A stretch of DNA of 37,181 nucleotides from an uncultured Bacteroidota bacterium (GTDB lineage: Bacteria > Bacteroidota > Bacteroidia > Flavobacteriales > Flavobacteriaceae), in NCBI GenBank assembly GCA_902512755.1, contig CABXKB010000013.1, forward strand, positions 1 through 37,181, given 5' to 3'. Position 1 is the first letter of the stretch; the number at the start of each line of letters is the position of its first letter. Below, piece by piece: positions 32,573-37,181 of the stretch. The translations under genes and the position numbers were made by a program. Below the pieces are notes generated by a model that saw only the letters and a program-made list of their open reading frames with translations, did no database searches and had not been told where the DNA came from.

Positions 32573-33889
32573 TTATTTAGTATCCCAACTATTTCTAGGA
32601 GAGAAAAGTGTTTCACTTCCTGAGAAATTCGAATTGAAAAGAATCTCATCACCAGAATAATTCCATCTAACAGGTAGTTGAGAACCTGAGGTAGGAGTTA
32701 AAGCTGGGAAATCATTTCTTCTCAAATCATTGAAAACCTCGGGTTGAATAAATAACCCAATATATTTTTGAGTTAAAATATGATCTTCTAAATCTAGACT
32801 TGCGCCTCCAGGGTTTACAGCATTTTGTGCAACATAAGCATCATATTGAGCATCCGTTAAACCTGCATCTTCAAATGAACCTTTGATGCCATTCAAATAT
32901 GCTGTTTCCATATCTGAAGAACTTCCATTAGTTCTTTTCAAACACTCAGCAATGATAAATTGAATTTCTCTATAAGAAATAAAATTTTGATCATAATCAG
33001 CTGTCATATAAGGATGACTAGTAATAAAGGTTTGATCCCAAACAGCTAATCTGTCTGTATCATTTAAACCTTCCATTATAGCCCTCATAGTTGGATGAAA
33101 TTCAATATCTCCGGTTCTACCATCATTGAATCTCCACCAACCACCTTGTTGAGTTGTTCCATACTTATAGGACATGTTGTCTGCTCTTGATGCAAAAGAT
33201 GATCTAGCAGAAGAAAGTGCACTTGCATAATCTCCTAAATGTAGATGACCTCTAGCTTTAAGTGCATTTGCAGCCTTAATCCATGCCGAAACGTTTCCGC
33301 CATAAATTACATCATCTCCACCTACGCTAAATCCACCATCACTTCCATTTAATAATCCAATTCCTGAATCTAAAAGTGAAAATACTTCAGCATAAATACC
33401 GGCTTGACCATCAACTGTAGGATTAATTTCATCAATTCCTAACGCTGCAGATGAATTAGGGATATCACCCCACCAGTCTGTAGCTGCCATCATTGCGCCT
33501 GCCTTAATGATTTGACCTATTCCAGCATAATGATTATAACCATCAGCCGATGCATCTGCTATCATAGAATTCACTTCAATTAAGATATCTTCATAATAAA
33601 TATCCCATACAGTGTTAAATCTAACAGGTGTAAGACCGGAATAATCATTAAAAGATGACCATTGTCTTGCAACACCTTCTGTTTGCTGAGAAAACATTGA
33701 GTTAACCCTAGAAGTCTGACCTCCGTACCAATCCATCATTCTTACTCCAATACTAGGCAAAACAGCATTAAGAGTAACAACACTAGGGTTGTTAGGGTCA
33801 CGATTAATATCATCAGCTATAAAGCTTTCACATGATGCAAAAACCAAGATACAAATGATTGTTTTTATAAAATATTCGATTTTTTTCAT
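32573..33889 (-). CDS. SusD/RagB family nutrient-binding outer-membrane lipoprotein
   Basis: 438 residues with a lipoprotein signal (C20 in VFASCES). The start INRDPNNPSVVTLNAVLPSI and blocks WDIYYEDILIEVNSM, WWGDIPNS, AWIKAANALKARGHLHLGDY, SYREIQFIIAECLKR and QKYIGLFIQPEVFNDLRR match the SusD-like (PF12771-type) subgroup with TPR-like helices. SusD proteins cap the SusC barrel on the cell surface and bind incoming glycans or peptides. It lies 4 bases after susC on the same strand. The nearby GGT-like lipoprotein and peptidases hint that the ligand is peptide-like rather than a glycan; that is inference. Confidence 0.94.
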   Translation of the reverse strand: MKKIEYFIKTIICILVFASCESFIADDINRDPNNPSVVTLNAVLPSIGVRMMDWYGGQTSRVNSMFSQQTEGVARQWSSFNDYSGLTPVRFNTVWDIYYEDILIEVNSMIADASADGYNHYAGIGQIIKAGAMMAATDWWGDIPNSSAALGIDEINPTVDGQAGIYAEVFSLLDSGIGLLNGSDGGFSVGGDDVIYGGNVSAWIKAANALKARGHLHLGDYASALSSARSSFASRADNMSYKYGTTQQGGWWRFNDGRTGDIEFHPTMRAIMEGLNDTDRLAVWDQTFITSHPYMTADYDQNFISYREIQFIIAECLKRTNGSSSDMETAYLNGIKGSFEDAGLTDAQYDAYVAQNAVNPGGASLDLEDHILTQKYIGLFIQPEVFNDLRRNDFPALTPTSGSQLPVRWNYSGDEILFNSNFSGSETLFSPRNSWDTK

Positions 33890-33893
33890 GATT

Positions 33894-36800
33894 TTATAAA
33901 TTTAAATTTAATTTAAACATAACAGAACGGGTTGAAGGCATGTTGAAATAGTCAACACCTTGTCCATTCCCTACACCTGTTAGTGATGTTTCAGGATCTA
34001 CACCATTATAGTCTGTTGAATACCATAAGTTTCTACCCACAATACTAATATTACCTCTATCGATAAAATCAATTCCCATTTTAGCAAGAGGTATGTTGTA
34101 TCCTAAACTTACTTCTCTAAGTCTAAGCCATCCACCGTCTTGAACGAATTGCTCCCAAACAGAACCAAAACCTCCAACTGAAGATTGGTAGTAATACTGG
34201 TCTCTTACAACTGGAATATCATTCGGTGAACCATCTGCTTTAACACCAACTATTGGTGTAGGAGATTCTGTTCTAGTATCAGCAGTTAATTGAGATCTTC
34301 CGAAGAAAGAAAGAGCCCAAGCAACACCATTAAGCAAGTCTCCACCTTCTCTCCAATCTAAAAGGAAACCTAGGTTAAAGTCCTTAATCTTTATAGTGTT
34401 ATTCCATCCTAAAATAAAATCAGGGTTTGGATTACCAATAGATCTTTGAACTGGATCAACTGCCTGGAATCCATACTCATTAGAAGAGGGATCACTGTTT
34501 ACCACAACGTCACCTTCCGGAATATTTAAACCATCATCATTTGCTCCACCAGAACCTGTTCTTAAATAAGTTCCACCAACTACTGCACCATATTGGTTAC
34601 CAGCAATTAAATATGACCCTGCACTACTAAATCCTGCAAGGAAAAGCTTATCTAAACCAGGGGCTAATTCCTCAACTATATTTTCACTACTTGTGAAGTT
34701 AACTTGAGAATTCCAAGAGAAATCGTCAGATTGAATGATTCCTAAATTTAAAGTAGCCTCTATACCTCTACCACTCATACTACCAGAGTTTAACCAGACA
34801 TTGTTATATCCTGTAGAAGCTGGTAAAGAAGCATTTAGAATTGCATCTGTCATTTTTCTTTCATAGTATGCGACATCTAATCCTATCCTGTTATTAAAGA
34901 ATCTAAGATCAACCCCAAATTCAATTTCTTCAGTAAGCTCAGACTTTAATTCTTTATTTCCTAAAATACTATCAATTTCAAATCCTGTAACACCCTGTAT
35001 TGGCCATGTGATAGAGTCTCCCCATCCATCACCAACAGATGTAATACCATATCCAGAAGATGTTAAGTATGAAAATGGTGGAGGTCCACCAACTTGAGCC
35101 CATGACGCTCTTACCTTAGCAAAAGATAAAACATCACTTGCAGGAAGTAATTCACTTAAAAGAATTGAAAGCGAAGCAGCTGGATAAACAAATGAATAGT
35201 CTGATCCTTTAAATTCTGTTCCGGGAACTCCTAGACGTGAGTCATAATCCTGACGAGCTGCAAGTGTTAAATAGAATGTATCATCCCAATCAGCTTCTAC
35301 TTGGGCAACAAGTCCCATCTGAGTGTTTTTTAAGACGCCTTCACCTGCCGAAATATTAGAGGCATTATCTAAATTAACAAAGCCTTGAAATGCTAAATTA
35401 GTTCCTACTGCAGATAAAGATGTTCTTTGGAAAGAAAATGCGTTTGCACTAACTAAATAGTTCAAACTTATTTGATCCGTTAAATCATCTCCTCCAGTTA
35501 TGTTAAGAATAGCATCAGACTGGAAAGTAGTATATTCAGTTCTATCAACTCTACCAGTAGAAGATGTTCTAGATCCACGTTCATAGTTTTGTTTACGACT
35601 ATCACTTGTGAAATCTGCTCCAACATTAAGCGTGGCATTAAACCATTTATCTAAGTTATACTCTGCAGAAAAACTTCCATAAACACGATTTACAGTCTCA
35701 TTTCTTAGTACGTTGTTAACGATCCAATATGGGTTGTCATATCCACCACCACCACGGTAGTTTCTCTGATTACCATTTGCAAATTGATAAGCTGAACGCT
35801 CATCGACAGCATCTTCAGGACTAAATCCATTGGCATTATCAAAAGTAATAGGTGTTCTATATAAACCCAATAGTAATCCAGAAGTATTAGAACCTTGTTG
35901 GATTCTTTGATAATCTGAACGAATATAATTGAATGTTGAAGAAAACTTCAATTTGTCTGTAGCTTGAAGTGTTGAAGCTAAACTAAAAGTTTTTCTTCCA
36001 TATTCTTCGTTAGGAACAATACCTTCATTAGTTAAAAATGAAGTTGAGAAAAAGTAAGTTGCCTTTTCGCTACCACCAGACACACTAACATTATTCAATG
36101 ACTGCATGGCATCTCTAAAGAAACCTCTATAATTGTCTTGGTAATTGTTAGCCATTTGACCATTTCCAGTTCCCCTAGGAACTAAGAAACCATTTTTATC
36201 CCATTTGTAATTTCCATCTGCATCAAAATCCCTAGCAGCAGGTGCATCCGGATGATTTCTATCAGTTGAGAATTCAAGATCAGTATATCTAGGGCCATAT
36301 GAGCTAGATTCACCTGTACCAGGTGATCTCCAATATCTTGTTCTATTACTTCTACTTCTGTTTCTACCTTGAGCAAATTCTGTTTGCATATTAAATGTAG
36401 TTGAAAGCCAATCTACACCAGTAGAGTGAGTATAAGAAACTTTCATGTCTCCTTCAGCTCCTTTTTTTGTTGTTATTACAACAACACCGGCGGCTCCAGC
36501 AGTACCATATAAAGCAGTTGCAGCAGAACCCTTAATAATGCTGATGTTTTCAATATCATCATTATTTAAGTCCATCAATCGATTCGATGTTGCAGTACCA
36601 GCAGTAGATGAACCTGAATTTAGAGTTTCATTGTTTGTTCTTACACCGTCAATTACGATAAGTGGTTGATTATTACCAATCATCGAAGTTACACCTCGAA
36701 TTAAGATTCTTGAACCACCACCGGCAGAACCAGCAGATCTAGTAATCTGAACACCAGCAGCCTTACCAACAAGTGCATCTAATGCACTGTTTGAACCGGA

Positions 36801-37181
36801 ATTGGCGATGTCTTCACTTCCTACTGTTTGAATTGAGTATCCAAGAGCTTTAGATTCTCTTTTAATACCCAATGAAGTAACAACTACTTCCTCTAACTCA
36901 TTTCCTAGATCTAAAGAAATAGAATAATTGTCAGCATTTCCAACAGTAAGGTTGGCATCATTATAACCAACGAAACTTATAACAAGTACTTCACCGGTAG
37001 AAGCTTCAATAGAGAAGTTACCGTCAAAGTCTGTTGTAACACCTCTGTTGGTGTCTTGAACTATTACAGTTGCTCCAGGAAGAGGTATACCAGCGTCATC
37101 TTGGACTGAACCTGATATAGTTCTTTGCTGTGCAAAGGTTATAGTTGAAAAGATAGCCAACAAAAATGATAATAAAATTTT
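33894..37181 (-). CDS. SusC/RagA family TonB-linked outer-membrane transporter (5' end just outside window)
   Basis: About 1095 codons are present. The frame stays open to the right edge with KILLSFLLAIFSTITFAQQ, so the signal peptide is cut and the start lies a few codons beyond 37181; the TTG at 37163 is not the real start. Domain order: carboxypeptidase-regulatory-like domain (ISGSVQDDAGIPLPGATV and on), the EEVVVTSLGIKRESKALGYS stretch that precedes the plug, plug (VQITRSAGSAGGGSRILIRG, NIIKGSAATALYG), then the barrel ending STRSVMFKLNLNL. SusC channels import oligomers handed over by SusD using TonB energy. It heads a susCD pair with a strong terminator behind it. Confidence 0.95.
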   Translation of the reverse strand, partial: KILLSFLLAIFSTITFAQQRTISGSVQDDAGIPLPGATVIVQDTNRGVTTDFDGNFSIEASTGEVLVISFVGYNDANLTVGNADNYSISLDLGNELEEVVVTSLGIKRESKALGYSIQTVGSEDIANSGSNSALDALVGKAAGVQITRSAGSAGGGSRILIRGVTSMIGNNQPLIVIDGVRTNNETLNSGSSTAGTATSNRLMDLNNDDIENISIIKGSAATALYGTAGAAGVVVITTKKGAEGDMKVSYTHSTGVDWLSTTFNMQTEFAQGRNRSRSNRTRYWRSPGTGESSSYGPRYTDLEFSTDRNHPDAPAARDFDADGNYKWDKNGFLVPRGTGNGQMANNYQDNYRGFFRDAMQSLNNVSVSGGSEKATYFFSTSFLTNEGIVPNEEYGRKTFSLASTLQATDKLKFSSTFNYIRSDYQRIQQGSNTSGLLLGLYRTPITFDNANGFSPEDAVDERSAYQFANGNQRNYRGGGGYDNPYWIVNNVLRNETVNRVYGSFSAEYNLDKWFNATLNVGADFTSDSRKQNYERGSRTSSTGRVDRTEYTTFQSDAILNITGGDDLTDQISLNYLVSANAFSFQRTSLSAVGTNLAFQGFVNLDNASNISAGEGVLKNTQMGLVAQVEADWDDTFYLTLAARQDYDSRLGVPGTEFKGSDYSFVYPAASLSILLSELLPASDVLSFAKVRASWAQVGGPPPFSYLTSSGYGITSVGDGWGDSITWPIQGVTGFEIDSILGNKELKSELTEEIEFGVDLRFFNNRIGLDVAYYERKMTDAILNASLPASTGYNNVWLNSGSMSGRGIEATLNLGIIQSDDFSWNSQVNFTSSENIVEELAPGLDKLFLAGFSSAGSYLIAGNQYGAVVGGTYLRTGSGGANDDGLNIPEGDVVVNSDPSSNEYGFQAVDPVQRSIGNPNPDFILGWNNTIKIKDFNLGFLLDWREGGDLLNGVAWALSFFGRSQLTADTRTESPTPIVGVKADGSPNDIPVVRDQYYYQSSVGGFGSVWEQFVQDGGWLRLREVSLGYNIPLAKMGIDFIDRGNISIVGRNLWYSTDYNGVDPETSLTGVGNGQGVDYFNMPSTRSVMFKLNLNL

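Noticed and set aside
36182-36669. Short frames on both strands inside susC
   Set aside because: They overlap the conserved plug and early barrel region of SusC in other frames and show no features of real proteins.
37161-37163. TTG as the start codon of susC
   Set aside because: The frame remains open to the window edge and the upstream codons (KILLSF) are the first part of the same signal peptide, so the gene is cut by the edge.
1-37181. CRISPR array, prophage or biosynthetic gene cluster
   Set aside because: No regularly spaced short repeats, no phage structural genes, and the PLP, RidA and NMO-like genes fit catabolism better than a biosynthetic cluster.

Overview
The window is AT-rich chromosomal DNA of a marine-type member of the Bacteroidota, most likely family Flavobacteriaceae. 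Support comes from the SusC/SusD pair, two CBM9/DUF5916 outer-membrane proteins, a TamB-like giant gene divergent from tsaD, Bacteroidota-type promoter motifs (TAnnTTTG), weak Shine-Dalgarno signals, several TTG starts and lipoprotein or Tat signals typical of the group. The window has 25 complete or partial genes with recognisable roles, four small or orphan genes, one tRNA, one diverged direct repeat and several intrinsic terminators.

Layout. 1-4732 (minus): the 5' end of pfkA, then a tamB-family gene. 4797-8935 (plus): a tight run of housekeeping genes, tsaD, rsmE, an AI-2E family permease and a secreted M20 carboxypeptidase. 8984-11534 (minus): ald, a DUF4442 hotdog protein and a nitronate monooxygenase-like flavoprotein, spaced by 1-3 bases. 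11645-11718: tRNA-Arg(UCU) with its own terminator. 11826-14752: a small variable-looking patch, in which a serine beta-lactamase-like hydrolase with a membrane tail and several small proteins lie between two 168-base direct repeats. These repeats encode the same C-terminal tail of two otherwise different small proteins.

14948-20245 (minus): a probable exported carbohydrate/ester module (DUF1080, SGNH esterase with GxDLY domain, Tat-type Gfo/Idh/MocA oxidoreductase) plus a secreted M20 peptidase. 20364-22571 (plus): the first DUF5916 protein. 22577-26548 (minus): a compact four-gene operon of GntT-type permease, RidA, a D-threonine aldolase/D-serine dehydratase-fold PLP enzyme and a cytoplasmic M19 dipeptidase. 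It reads as a D-amino-acid or D-residue dipeptide catabolic unit. 26640-27326: a secreted orphan that looks internally duplicated. 27444-30810 (plus): the second DUF5916 protein and an orphan beta-barrel-like protein. 30880-37181 (minus): SusC (start just outside the window), SusD, a strong terminator, then a gamma-glutamyltransferase-fold lipoprotein that appears to have lost the residues that bind the gamma-glutamyl group.

Together the right two thirds look devoted to uptake and breakdown of peptides, amino acids and modified sugars. The best leads for something undescribed are the D-amino-acid operon, the SusCD-linked divergent GGT-like enzyme, and the repeat-linked small proteins. There is no CRISPR array, prophage, IS element or obvious biosynthetic gene cluster.
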